Part shown: positions 19,083 to 27,285 of the stretch, piece by piece
Layout of the letters: each line of letters starts with the position of its first letter
Position numbering within the stretch: position 1 is the stretch's first letter
DNA from: Luteimonas marina
Lineage (GTDB): Bacteria; Pseudomonadota; Gammaproteobacteria; Xanthomonadales; Xanthomonadaceae
Length of the DNA stretch: 64,000 nucleotides
Direction: 5' to 3'
NCBI RefSeq assembly: GCF_007859325.1
Contig: NZ_VOHK01000003.1
Span: forward strand, 434,001 to 498,000
Made by a program: the position numbers and the translations under genes
The notes under the pieces: model-generated
Seen by the model: only the letters and a program-made list of their open reading frames with translations
Database searches by the model: none
Told to the model about the DNA's origin: nothing

Positions 19083-19214
19083 TTCGCCACGATCATGGCC
19101 GTCAAGAGCGAGGTCTTCCCGGAAGCGCCTTGTCCGAACTGGACGGCGATCGGCGTCAACTGGCTCGCGGGGTTCGACTTCGAGATCAAGGTCATCGCGC
19201 GGATTCCCCACTGA
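19083..19214 (+). pseudogene. C-terminal fragment, possibly of a Rid-family protein
   Basis: A 43-codon frame starting at TTC 19083 reads FATIMAVKSEVFPEAPCPNW, then TAIGVNWLAGFDFEIKVIAR and stops at IPH. The pattern of a Pro-rich turn, an aromatic/aliphatic strand and a closing FEIKVIARIP strand resembles the end of RidA/YjgF-type proteins. No start or N-terminal half is visible, and it abuts the LysR remnant on the opposite strand, so this looks like a deletion scar. Family assignment is tentative. Confidence 0.45.
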
Positions 19215-19312
19215 AGATCGTCGGGTGGCGGGCGAAGCCATGCCTTCGAACCCCGTGCTTCCTGCTGAAAATCCCGTGTAGCCAATGACTTGGCAGATCG
19301 TGGAAAGACTGC

Positions 19313-19348
19313 TTGACTTATATTTAGATATTTAGCTAAACAGCGACA
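19313..19348 (+). promoter_or_regulatory. AT-rich promoter and operator of the ArsR-type gene
   Basis: A TTGACT -35 candidate at 19313 is followed by an AT-rich run containing the palindrome TTTAGCTAAA (19331-19340) and a nearby half TTTAGAT. The palindrome ends eight bases before the ATG, so a repressor bound there would block both promoter and ribosome access, as expected for self-repressing ArsR regulators. AT-richness is striking against the GC-rich surroundings. Confidence 0.55.
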
Positions 19349-19681
19349 ATGAGCGCCGTCTTCAAAGCCCTGGCCGACCCGACCCGCCGCAAGGTGCTGG
19401 AACTGCTCCGCCAGCGTCCGATGACCGCCGGAGAGCTGTCGGAGCATTTCCCGGTGTCGCGACCGACCATGTCCGCGCATTTCACGGTGCTGCGCGAGGC
19501 CGACCTGATCGAGGCCAACAAGATCGGCACGAGCATCATCTACCAGCTGAAGCTGTCGGTGCTGGAGGACGCATTGCTGGGCTTCACCCAGTTGTTCGGC
19601 ATCGGCGCCGGAGGGCGCGCGACGATGGACTCCGCTGGCGGGGCCAAGCCGAAAAGAACCCGAAAAGGAGCCGAGAAATGA
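19349..19681 (+). CDS. ArsR/SdpR-type autorepressor
   Basis: Winged-helix regulator of 110 residues. The first 80 residues are a classic ArsR domain (VFKALADPTRRKVLELLRQR, PMTAGELSEHF, VSRPTMSAHFTVLREADLIE). No Cys pair or His cluster for metal sensing is present, so it is more like SdpR-type autorepressors than arsenic sensors. The stop overlaps the start of the membrane-protein gene by four bases (ATGA), so the two are coupled and the membrane protein may relieve repression, as SdpI does for SdpR. Confidence 0.85.
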   Translation: MSAVFKALADPTRRKVLELLRQRPMTAGELSEHFPVSRPTMSAHFTVLREADLIEANKIGTSIIYQLKLSVLEDALLGFTQLFGIGAGGRATMDSAGGAKPKRTRKGAEK

Positions 19682-20109
19682 GCGAGAACCGCAATCCCCG
19701 CGCCCGCAAGCATGTCCTGTTCGCCGTCAAACTCGCTGCCGTGATGATCGGAGCGGCCCTGCTGCTGGCCTTGGCGCGCAAGCAGGGATGGATCGACCAT
19801 GGGCTGGTCGTGCGCGCCTACAACGTCGTCATGGGTCTTGCCCTCGCGGTCTACTTCAACGTCATGCCGAAAGTGATGCACGAAGCGCCGCCCCGGTCGA
19901 TGCGCGAGGCGACGCTGGCGCAGGCGGTCGCGCGCGTCAGCGGCTGGACCATGACACTGGCATTCCTGGCGTGGGCCGCACTGTGGGCGTTCGCGCCGCA
20001 GGAGATTGCCAAGGCCGGTTCGCTGGCGGCTGTCGGCGCCAGCGTCGCCGTCATGCTCGGCTATACGGTATGGAAGTCCGTTGCCGGCCGCAGGTCGACG
20101 AGTGGCTGA
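19678..20109 (+). CDS. Small integral membrane protein, partner of ArsR-type regulator
   Basis: Protein of 143 residues with four hydrophobic stretches: FAVKLAAVMIGAALLLALA, VVMGLALAVYFNVMPKV, TMTLAFLAWAALWAF and LAAVGASVAVMLGYTVW. I do not recognise the family. By gene coupling to an SdpR-like repressor it may work as a membrane-bound signal receiver or immunity-type protein, but it lacks clear SdpI similarity. Cytoplasmic ends are basic (ENRNPRARKH; KSVAGRR). Confidence 0.7.
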   Translation: MSENRNPRARKHVLFAVKLAAVMIGAALLLALARKQGWIDHGLVVRAYNVVMGLALAVYFNVMPKVMHEAPPRSMREATLAQAVARVSGWTMTLAFLAWAALWAFAPQEIAKAGSLAAVGASVAVMLGYTVWKSVAGRRSTSG

Positions 20110-20211
20110 GCCGGACGTCGGAAGCACGTCGTCGGGATTCCAGGGCCCGCCACCGGGCATGGCGCCGCCAACGCCTGCTCGTGCCAGGAAACACGTGGGC
20201 AGGCCGTTTGC

Positions 20212-21387
20212 CTAACGCAACAGCGCCGCCGCGGCCCACAGCATCGGCGCCTGTCCGTGCTGGTCGCCGGTCAGGCGGGGACGCTGGAAGTAGTAGTTTT
20301 CCTCGTCGCCGGCATGGTCCGGGCCACCGGGATGCGAATCGGGTTTGTACGCCCACATGCTGACGTCGCGCAGTTCGCCGTCCGGCGTGAGGCGGTCGAC
20401 CAACGCCAGCCAGCCGGCGCGTGCGACGGGTCCGTAGGTGGAGGCATCCAGCCAGCCGCTGCGCACGCCGGTGATCATGGCGTAGGTGAACATGGCGCTG
20501 CCGGAGGTTTCGGGCCAGTTGCGCGGGTCGGGCGAGTCGATGACCTGCTTCCACAGTCCCGCGCCGTCGCCGTCCGTGATCTGGTGGGACAGGAGTCCGC
20601 GCATCATCCGTTCGAAGCCGGCGCGGATGGCGCCGTGGTGCGGATGGTCCGGCGGCAGTTCGCGCAGCAGTTCGGTCATGCCGGCGGCGACCCAGCCGTT
20701 GCCGCGCGCCCATCGGTGGCGGAAGTCGGCGTGGTGGAAGAACAGGCCGTCGTCCTGCTGCAGGGCGTCGAGGTACTCGACCATCGCCGCCGCGGCCGTG
20801 TCCAGGTAGTCGGGGTCCCCGGACGCACGCCAGGCCTGCACCTGCAGCGCGGTGATCATGAACATGTCGTCGATCGCGAAGCGCTTGTGCGCGTCGATGC
20901 GCGCGCGCTGGTGGTCGGCGATCCGCAGGCCTTCGGCGAGCAGGCCGGCGTCGCGCGTCTGCCGCGCGATTTCCAGCGGCACGATGCCGAAGACGTTGTC
21001 GTCGACGTGGCCCGGGCCGGCGAGCAGGTCGGCGTGGCTGTCGCGGTAGGGGGTGTACATCGCGACCAGGGTGTCGCGCAGCGCCTCGTCGTGCAGCAGG
21101 TCGGCCACGGCGAGGGATCCGTACCAGGTGCAGGCGAGCTTGTAGTGCCTGGAATTCTCGGGATCGACGCGGGCGAAGGCGTGGGCCAGCCGTGAGCCGA
21201 TCAAGGCTGGGTCGGCGCGTTCCGGCCAGTTGTGCAACCCGGCGTTTTCGGCGTCAGCGCTGTTCGCCGGGTACGCGGGTGCCTGTGCGGGAGCAGGCGT
21301 GCGGGCGGCGTGCGTCAGGCTGCAGGCTGCGGGAACGAGTGCGAGCAGGGCGAGTAGCGGCCAACAGGAAGATGGGGTCGGGCGCAT
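20212..21387 (-). CDS. GH105-like unsaturated glycuronyl hydrolase, lipoprotein
   Basis: An (alpha/alpha)6-barrel hydrolase of 391 residues of the GH88/GH105 group, which removes 4,5-unsaturated uronic acids by hydration. The signal ends LVPAAC, a lipobox. Family landmarks are ACTWYGSLAVADL, AIDDMFMITALQVQAW, FRHRWARGNGWVAAGM (active-site region) and NWPETSGSAMFTYAM. It is last in the minus-strand xylan operon, 300 bases after GH10, with a repeat between. AGGAA six bases before the ATG supports the start. Its usual substrates (pectin or rhamnogalacturonan fragments) are unexpected here; it may act on unsaturated uronyl groups on xylan fragments, but that is inference. Confidence 0.8.
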   Translation of the reverse strand: MRPTPSSCWPLLALLALVPAACSLTHAARTPAPAQAPAYPANSADAENAGLHNWPERADPALIGSRLAHAFARVDPENSRHYKLACTWYGSLAVADLLHDEALRDTLVAMYTPYRDSHADLLAGPGHVDDNVFGIVPLEIARQTRDAGLLAEGLRIADHQRARIDAHKRFAIDDMFMITALQVQAWRASGDPDYLDTAAAAMVEYLDALQQDDGLFFHHADFRHRWARGNGWVAAGMTELLRELPPDHPHHGAIRAGFERMMRGLLSHQITDGDGAGLWKQVIDSPDPRNWPETSGSAMFTYAMITGVRSGWLDASTYGPVARAGWLALVDRLTPDGELRDVSMWAYKPDSHPGGPDHAGDEENYYFQRPRLTGDQHGQAPMLWAAAALLR

Positions 21388-21443
21388 GGGCGTTCCTGCG
21401 GTATGCGGAGGTTTGGTCTGGTCGGGAGTAGCGGGTGCGGGTC

Positions 21444-21518
21444 GTCATCACCCGAGAAGGCTGGGGCCATCCTGTTCCGGCCATGAAGACGCTGGATCCC
21501 CGCGTTCGCGGGGATGAC
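21444..21518. repeat. Palindromic repeat, type A
   Basis: A worn left arm GTCATCACCCGAGAAGGCTG faces a complete right arm GATCCCCGCGTTCGCGGGGA. It lies between the GH105 and GH10 genes, with further half-repeats just after it. Confidence 0.75.
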
Positions 21519-21572
21519 GACCGAGTGTGGCCGCGGGCTGGCCGGTCTGCGCGGGAAGCAGATCTCTCGCTG

Positions 21573-21655
21573 CGCTCGAGATGACATCGTTGGTGGCGGC
21601 ACATGCATTCGAGATGACATCGGCGGGGGCGATGGTCCGTGCGTTCGAGATGACC
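21573..21655. repeat. Three spaced copies of a TTCGAGATGAC half-repeat
   Basis: GCTCGAGATGACATCG, GCATTCGAGATGACATCG and GCGTTCGAGATGACC follow each other at about 33-36 base steps. They look like right arms of the type B palindromic repeat without matching left arms. They sit between the type A repeat and the end of GH10. Confidence 0.6.
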
Positions 21656-21686
21656 GTGTTCGGGGTGCCGGCCGATGCGGCTCCGC

Positions 21687-22838
21687 CTACGGTTGCGGCA
21701 CGCTCAGAGCCGCTTCCAACGCCGGCTTGGGCTTGCGCTCGCGGTCGAACAGCAGGGTATGGTTGGTACGGCCGGGGATCGGGTAGTCGTTCTTCCACGA
21801 CATGCCGTCGTCCACGCCCCAGACGGTGACGCGGTCGATCACGTCGCGCTTGCGGTGGAACAGGCGGAACAGCTCCGCGTAGCGCTCGGCGAGCCGTTGC
21901 TGCACGTCGGGCGGCAGGCCGTCGCGGTAGGGGTCGAGGAAGCGCTTGAATTCGGGCAGCTGGAACTGCGGGTGCGACATGCCGGTGCCGATGATCTGGC
22001 CTTCGCGGGTCAGCGGCAGCACGTCGACGTCGAGTTCGGTGATCATCACCTTGACGCCGAGCGCGGCGTAGGCGTCGATCGAGGCTTCGATCTCCTCGAT
22101 CGGCGGGTAGTTGAGGCCCCAGTGGCCCTGCATGCCGATGCCGTCGATGCGGATGCCGGCGTCCTGTAGCATCTTCACCATGCGCACGATGCCGGCACGC
22201 TTCTCGGGTCGCCAGGTGTTGAAGTCGTTGTAGTAGAGCTCGGTGCCGGGCGCGTATTCGCCGGCGTACTTGAACGCCAGCCGCACCAGTTCATCGCCGT
22301 CGCCGATGCCCTCGACCCACTTGGTCGGCCGGTACCCGCCGTCCTCGCCGATCACCTCGTTGACCACGTCCCAGGCCTGCACGCGCCCGGCGTAGCGGCC
22401 GGCCACGGTCTGGATGTAGTCGCGCATGCGTTCGGCGAGCGCTTCGCGGCCCACCGGGCTGCCGTCGCCGCGGTAGAAGAACCAGTCCGGCGTCTGGTTG
22501 TGCCAGACCAGGGTGTGGCCGACGATGAACATGCCGTGCTTCTCGCCGAAGTCGACGAAGGCGTCGGCGGCGGAGAAGTCCCACTTGCCGGGCTCGGGGT
22601 GCAGCACCTCGGCCTTCATCACGTTCTCGGCGGTGATGGTGTTGAAGTGCAGCGGCACCAGCGCCTGCGAGCGCGCGTCGCGGCCCGACACGATCTCGTC
22701 GTTGACCGCGGTGCCGATCGTGAATGCGTCGGCATACGCGCCCTTGAGCGTGCGCGGCGGTGGCGTCCCGTCGGCGGCGATGGCGCCGCAGGCGATGGTC
22801 AGCGCGGCCAGCAGGAGCAGAGGGCGTTTCGATGTCAT
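21687..22838 (-). CDS. xyn10: Endo-1,4-beta-xylanase, GH10
   Basis: Exported GH10 xylanase of 383 residues that cuts the xylan backbone. A signal peptide (MTSKRPLLLLAALTIACGAI, cut near AIAA) precedes one catalytic TIM barrel and there is no carbohydrate-binding module. Landmarks: FNTITAENVMKAE, GHTLVWHNQTP, acid/base Glu161 in AWDVVNEVI, TELYYNDFN, GIGMQGHWG, and nucleophile Glu268 in MITELDVDVLP, then VTVWGVDDGMSW. AGGAGA before the ATG supports the start, and the ATG overlaps the stop of GH2 by four bases, so both are coupled. Function is well supported by the family; the acid and nucleophile residues are both intact. Confidence 0.95.
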   Translation of the reverse strand: MTSKRPLLLLAALTIACGAIAADGTPPPRTLKGAYADAFTIGTAVNDEIVSGRDARSQALVPLHFNTITAENVMKAEVLHPEPGKWDFSAADAFVDFGEKHGMFIVGHTLVWHNQTPDWFFYRGDGSPVGREALAERMRDYIQTVAGRYAGRVQAWDVVNEVIGEDGGYRPTKWVEGIGDGDELVRLAFKYAGEYAPGTELYYNDFNTWRPEKRAGIVRMVKMLQDAGIRIDGIGMQGHWGLNYPPIEEIEASIDAYAALGVKVMITELDVDVLPLTREGQIIGTGMSHPQFQLPEFKRFLDPYRDGLPPDVQQRLAERYAELFRLFHRKRDVIDRVTVWGVDDGMSWKNDYPIPGRTNHTLLFDRERKPKPALEAALSVPQP

Positions 22839-25678
22839 GGTGTCTCTCCTGGTTCGGTTCGCGCCGCTTCGACCTGGATCGGGAGGCTGGCGCCCTGCAG
22901 CGAGCCGGAATCGACGTGCAGGATCGCCGTGCCGGACTCGCCCGGGATCGCGCGCACGATGGCGAGCGCCAGGCCGCTGAAGGCGTTGCGTTCGGGCGAC
23001 GGAAACGCGGTGAGGTCGCGCGGATCGCCGTTGTCGGTCGCGACCAGTTCGGCGGGGCCTTCGATGCGGAAGCGCACGCGGGTGTCGGCGTTGCGGATCG
23101 CGCGGCCCTCGGTGTCGAGCACGCGCAAGGTGACGAACGACAGGTCGCGGCCGTCGTTGGCGATGCGGTCGCGGTCGGCCTCCAGCGCGAGCCGCGCCGG
23201 TGCACCGGTGGTCTCGACGCGGGCGTCCGCCCAGGGCTCGCCGCCACGGTACGCCTGCACGCGCAGCTCACCGGGCTGGTACCTCACGTCGTCCCAGCGC
23301 AGGCGGTACTCGTACTCGCCCTTTTGCTTCCTGCCTTGCGAGACGCCGTTGACGAACAGTTCGGCCTCGTCGCCGGAGGTGAACACGTGCACGGGCGTGA
23401 CCTGTCCCTCGCGGCCCGGCCAGTTCCAGTGCGGCAGGATGTGCGCCATCGGCAGGTCCGGGCGCCAGCGCGACTGGTACAGCCAGTAGCGGTCCTTGGG
23501 GAAGCCGGCGAGGTCGACGATGCCGGTGTACGAGCTGCGCGCGGCGTAGTAGGGCGTCGGTTCGCCGAGGTAGTCGAAGCCGTTCCAGACGAGTTCGCCT
23601 GCGACGTAGGGGTGGCGGTCGAGCGTGGCGAACACGCGCTCGGCGGAGGAACCGAAGTCCACCGCGTGCAGCTCGTAGCCGCTGACGTGGTGGTTCACCG
23701 GGTCGCCGCCGCTGTCGTCGCGGATCGGCGCGCTCGCATGCGGCGTCACCGGGAACAGGTAGACGCCGCGGCTGCTGGCCGCCGAGGCGGTTTCGCTGCC
23801 CATGATCACCTTGTCCGGGAAGGCCGCGCGGAACGCCGGGTACGACGGCGGCGTGCGGATGCGCTCGGTGCCTTCGAACTCGGCCTCCTGGCGGATGCCT
23901 TCGCCCTGGTAGTTGAGGTTGACCACGTCGAACGCGGTGGGGAAGGGCATGTCCGCCTTGGCCCAGTTCATCGACGCGGTGGTCGGGCGGGTCGGGTCTT
24001 CCTCGCGCACTATCGCCACCAGCCGGCGGCCGATCTCCGCGCCGACCTCGCCGTCGTACTGCTCGCCGACCTCGTTGCCGACGCTCCACAGGATTACCGA
24101 CGGATGGTTGCGGTCGCGGCGCAGCATCGCGCGCAGGTCGGGCTCGTGCCAGTCGGGGAAGACGAGGTGGAAGTCGAGTGGCGTCTTCTTCTTCTCCCAG
24201 GAGTCGAACACCTCATCGACGACGAGCAGGCCCATGCGGTCGGTGAGTTCGAGCAGCTGCGGGTCGGGCGGGTTGTGCGCGAGGCGGATCGCGTTGACGC
24301 CCATCTCGCGCAGGATCTGCAGCTGGCGCTCGGCGGCACGGACGTTGAACGCGGCGCCGAGCGCGCCGAGATCGTGGTGCTGGTTCACGCCGCGCAGCGG
24401 AATATGCTCGCCGTTGATCACGACCCCGCGATCGGGATCGAAGTCGAGTTGGCGGATGCCGAAGCGGGTTTCGTGGCGGTCGACGACGCCGTCGTCGCGG
24501 GTCAGCGTGGTGACGGCGACGTAGCGGTGCGGCTGCTGGTTCGGCGGCGGGCCCCACAGGCGCGGGCGGTCGATGCGCGTGCCCGAGGTGACGGCGGTGG
24601 TACCGCCGGGGACGACCTGCAGGCCGATCGGGTGGATGCGCGCCACCGGTTCGCCGACGCGCCGGCCGGCGGCGTCGAGCGCGAAGAATTCGGTCGCCAC
24701 GCGCACGCGCGCTTCGTGCGCATTGTCGTTGTCGATCGCCACGCGCAGGTGGACCGTGGCAGCGTCGTTCGAGACTTCGGGCGTGGTGACGTAGGTGCCC
24801 CAGTGCGCGACATGCACCGGATCGGTGATGGTCAGCCAGACGTCGCGATACAGGCCGCCACCGGGATACCAGCGTGCCGATTCCGGCGGATTGTCGAGGC
24901 GGATCGCGAGCTGGTTGGGCTTGCCGACCACGACATATGGCGTGAGGTCGAGCCGCCAGCTGTTGTAGCCGTAGGGCCAGCCGCCGACGAGGCGGCCGTT
25001 GAGCCAGACGCTGGCGTAGGACATCGCGCCGTCGACGTCGAGGAACACCGAGCGGCCGGCGCTGGAGGCGGGGATGTCGAGCGTGCGCCGATACCAGCCG
25101 ATGCCCCAGCTCGGCAGCCGGCCCATGCCGCCGTAGGGGCCGTCGGCGATGAAGGGCCCGGCGATGGCCCAGTCGTGCGGCAGGGTGACGGCCTCCCAGG
25201 CGCGGTCGTCGAAATCGTGCTTCGCGAACGCGACGTCGACATCGGGTTCGGACTGCGGGCGCGCGTGCCGCTTCGCCGGATCCTTGATCAGCCGGTTTGC
25301 GGACGGCAGGATCCAGGGCTTGAGCACCGGGCGGTCCGCGTCGATGCGCACGGCCTCGTCGGGGCGCGCGTCGGCGACCTTGCCGTCGGCGCTTTGCGCG
25401 ATTTCCGGGCGCACGTCATAGTCGAGCCGGCCATCGATCCCCGGCGGATCGCCGTGGTGGAAGCGCCAGCCGGTGTCGAGGCGGATGCGTTCGCGGGGCG
25501 CGGCCGCGTCGGCCACCGTGACGAAGGCGAACAGCAAGACCAGCCCTTGTAGGAGCGGCTTCAGCCGCGACCCGGTCACGTGAACCGGCGTGCGCGCCAT
25601 CCGGGGCAGACCCGCAAGGGCGGTCGCGGCTGAAGCCGCTCCTACAGGAGGGGCAGAAGGGACATGGGACGTGCTCAC
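22835..25678 (-). CDS. Exported GH2 glycosidase
   Basis: Family 2 glycosidase of about 947 residues with sugar-binding, immunoglobulin-like and TIM-barrel domains. Seen are GWRFHHGDPPG, TLPHDWAI, GYNSWRLDLT, the barrel start GVNQHHDLGALG, AIRLAHNPPDP, acid/base Glu in ILWSVGNEVGEQ and a nucleophile candidate in IMGSETASAASSRG. GH2 members of this layout are beta-galactosidases or related enzymes; in xylan loci they may act on side-chain sugars. GTG 25678 is chosen: it overlaps the stop of uxaC (GTGA) and AAGGAGG lies ten bases ahead. The frame then runs through a palindromic repeat before the signal-peptide core GLVLLFAFVTVADA. ATG 25600, inside the repeat, is the alternative start. Confidence 0.85.
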   Translation of the reverse strand: MSTSHVPSAPPVGAASAATALAGLPRMARTPVHVTGSRLKPLLQGLVLLFAFVTVADAAAPRERIRLDTGWRFHHGDPPGIDGRLDYDVRPEIAQSADGKVADARPDEAVRIDADRPVLKPWILPSANRLIKDPAKRHARPQSEPDVDVAFAKHDFDDRAWEAVTLPHDWAIAGPFIADGPYGGMGRLPSWGIGWYRRTLDIPASSAGRSVFLDVDGAMSYASVWLNGRLVGGWPYGYNSWRLDLTPYVVVGKPNQLAIRLDNPPESARWYPGGGLYRDVWLTITDPVHVAHWGTYVTTPEVSNDAATVHLRVAIDNDNAHEARVRVATEFFALDAAGRRVGEPVARIHPIGLQVVPGGTTAVTSGTRIDRPRLWGPPPNQQPHRYVAVTTLTRDDGVVDRHETRFGIRQLDFDPDRGVVINGEHIPLRGVNQHHDLGALGAAFNVRAAERQLQILREMGVNAIRLAHNPPDPQLLELTDRMGLLVVDEVFDSWEKKKTPLDFHLVFPDWHEPDLRAMLRRDRNHPSVILWSVGNEVGEQYDGEVGAEIGRRLVAIVREEDPTRPTTASMNWAKADMPFPTAFDVVNLNYQGEGIRQEAEFEGTERIRTPPSYPAFRAAFPDKVIMGSETASAASSRGVYLFPVTPHASAPIRDDSGGDPVNHHVSGYELHAVDFGSSAERVFATLDRHPYVAGELVWNGFDYLGEPTPYYAARSSYTGIVDLAGFPKDRYWLYQSRWRPDLPMAHILPHWNWPGREGQVTPVHVFTSGDEAELFVNGVSQGRKQKGEYEYRLRWDDVRYQPGELRVQAYRGGEPWADARVETTGAPARLALEADRDRIANDGRDLSFVTLRVLDTEGRAIRNADTRVRFRIEGPAELVATDNGDPRDLTAFPSPERNAFSGLALAIVRAIPGESGTAILHVDSGSLQGASLPIQVEAARTEPGETP
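25548..25646. repeat. Palindromic repeat, type C (TGTAGGAGCGGCTTCAGCCG)
   Basis: TGTAGGAGCGGCTTCAGCCG and its reverse complement face each other over about 50 bases. The left arm, read on the minus strand, encodes GSRLKPLLQ of the GH2 N-terminus. A single arm recurs at 57488. Confidence 0.85.
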
Positions 25679-27099
25679 AACCGGTAGGCCTCCTTCGGCA
25701 GGCGGTAGGCGAGATCGGTCGCGACTTCGGAGGCTTCGTCCTCGTCGATGCGGTGTTCGGACACCAGCTTCGCGAGCACGGCGCAGTCGATGCGGCGCGC
25801 GACGTCGTGGCGCGCGGGGATCGAGAGGAAGGCGCGGGTATCGTCGTTGAAGCCGATCGTGTTGTAGAAGCCTGCCGTGCCCAGCGTCTGCTCGCGGAAG
25901 CGCCACATGCCCTCGGGTGCGTCGTGGAACCACCACGCCGGGCCGAGGAACAGGCAGGGCCAGTGGCCGGCCAGCGGGGCGAGCTCGCGGGCGTAGGTGC
26001 TTTCGTCGAGGGTGAACAGGATCAGCCGGAATGTCGGTTCGTTGCCGAAGCGGTCGAGCAGCGGCTTGAGCGCGTGCACGTATTCGGTGACCAGCGGGAT
26101 GTCAGCCCCCTTGTCGCGTCCGTAACGTTCGAACAGGCCGCGGTTGTGGTTGCGGAAGCAGCCGGGGTGGATCTGCATCACCAGACCATCGTCCAGGCTC
26201 ATCGCCGCCATCTCGGTCAGCACCTGGCCGCGGAACAGCTCTGCCTCGGCAGGGGTGAACTGCCCGGCGACGATCTTCGCGAACAGCGCGCGCGCCTGCG
26301 CCGGCGGCAGGTCGGCGGTGGTGCAGCTGGGGTGGCCGTGGTCGGTCGAGGTCGCGCCCATCGCGGCGAAGAAGGCGCGGCGCTGGCGGTGCGCGCGCAG
26401 GTAGCCGTCCCAGTCGTGGACGTTTTCGCCGGTGAGTTCGCCGAAGCGCTGCAGCGCCGAGGGGAACTGTTCGTGCTCCGGATCGACGACGGGATCGGGG
26501 CGGTAGGCGGTGATGACGCGTCCGCCCCAGCCGCTGTCGCGGATCGCCTGGTGGTGGGCGAGGGGGTCGAGCGGCGACTCGGTGGTGGCGATGACCTCGA
26601 TGTTGAAGCGCTCGAACAGCGCGCGCGGGCGGAAGGCGGCGGTCTGCAGCGCGTCGGCGATGGTGTCGTAGTAGAGGTCGGCGCTGCCGTCGTCGAGACG
26701 CAGGCGCAGGCCGAACACCTCATGGAAGACATGGTTGAGCCACATCGACGAGGGCGTGCCGCGGAACAGGTGGAAATTCCGTGCGAACAGGCGCCAGGCC
26801 GCGCGCGGGTCGACCTCGGCGCGCGAGCCGTCCGCGCGCGGGATGCCGAGCGCGTCGAGCCCGATGCCCTGGCTGTAGAGCATGCGGAACAGGTAGTGGT
26901 CCGGGACCAGCAGCAGTTCGGTGGCGTTCGCGAACGGTGCGTCGTCCGCCCACCACGATGGATCGGTATGGCCGTGCGGGCTGACGATGGGCAACGAAGC
27001 CACCTGCGCGTACAGGCGGCGCGCGATCGCGCGCTGCGTCGGGTCGGACGGGAACAGGCGGTCTTCGTGGAGGGTGAGGGGGTGGGGTGCTGCGTTCAT
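25675..27099 (-). CDS. uxaC: Glucuronate isomerase
   Basis: Amidohydrolase-fold isomerase of 474 residues converting D-glucuronate to D-fructuronate (and galacturonate to tagaturonate). It has the usual length for UxaC. Landmarks: VSPHGHTDPSWWADD (metal-binding His pair), LLVPDHYLFRMLYSQG, VIATTESPLDPL, SGWGGRVITAYRPD, DDGLVMQIHPGCFRNH and GFNDDTRAFLSIPARHD. In the operon it receives glucuronate released by GH115 and passes fructuronate to UxuB at 5665. No good ribosome-binding site precedes ATG 27099, yet the conserved N-terminus MNAAPHPLTLHEDRLFPSDP begins right there. A longer open frame upstream runs into a repeat. Confidence 0.93.
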   Translation of the reverse strand: MNAAPHPLTLHEDRLFPSDPTQRAIARRLYAQVASLPIVSPHGHTDPSWWADDAPFANATELLLVPDHYLFRMLYSQGIGLDALGIPRADGSRAEVDPRAAWRLFARNFHLFRGTPSSMWLNHVFHEVFGLRLRLDDGSADLYYDTIADALQTAAFRPRALFERFNIEVIATTESPLDPLAHHQAIRDSGWGGRVITAYRPDPVVDPEHEQFPSALQRFGELTGENVHDWDGYLRAHRQRRAFFAAMGATSTDHGHPSCTTADLPPAQARALFAKIVAGQFTPAEAELFRGQVLTEMAAMSLDDGLVMQIHPGCFRNHNRGLFERYGRDKGADIPLVTEYVHALKPLLDRFGNEPTFRLILFTLDESTYARELAPLAGHWPCLFLGPAWWFHDAPEGMWRFREQTLGTAGFYNTIGFNDDTRAFLSIPARHDVARRIDCAVLAKLVSEHRIDEDEASEVATDLAYRLPKEAYRL

Positions 27100-27162
27100 G
27101 GTGGGGTTCGGTTGTGTCGTCAGGATGGGCGCGCTTCGCGCACCGGGATCGATCTGTTTTCC

Positions 27163-27259
27163 GTCATTCCCGCGAAGGCGGGAACCCAGTGTCTTGCTTT
27201 TCCTCGTCTCGATAGCAGACAAGCCCAAGACGCTGGGTTCCCGCCTTCGCGGGAATGAC
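27163..27259. repeat. Palindromic repeat, type A
   Basis: Near-perfect inverted arms GTCATTCCCGCGAAGGCGGG and CCCGCCTTCGCGGGAATGAC face each other across about 57 bases, in the gap between GH115 and uxaC. Such a structure in the message could stabilise or attenuate one part of the operon. Confidence 0.9.
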
Positions 27260-27285
27260 GATGTCGTTGTCGGTGCATGAAGGCT

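Noticed and set aside
21444..21655. Possible CRISPR-like array of short spaced repeats
   Set aside because: The units are about 11 bases of a dispersed repeat family found at many other places, with no constant 25-40 base repeat, no unique spacers and no cas genes.
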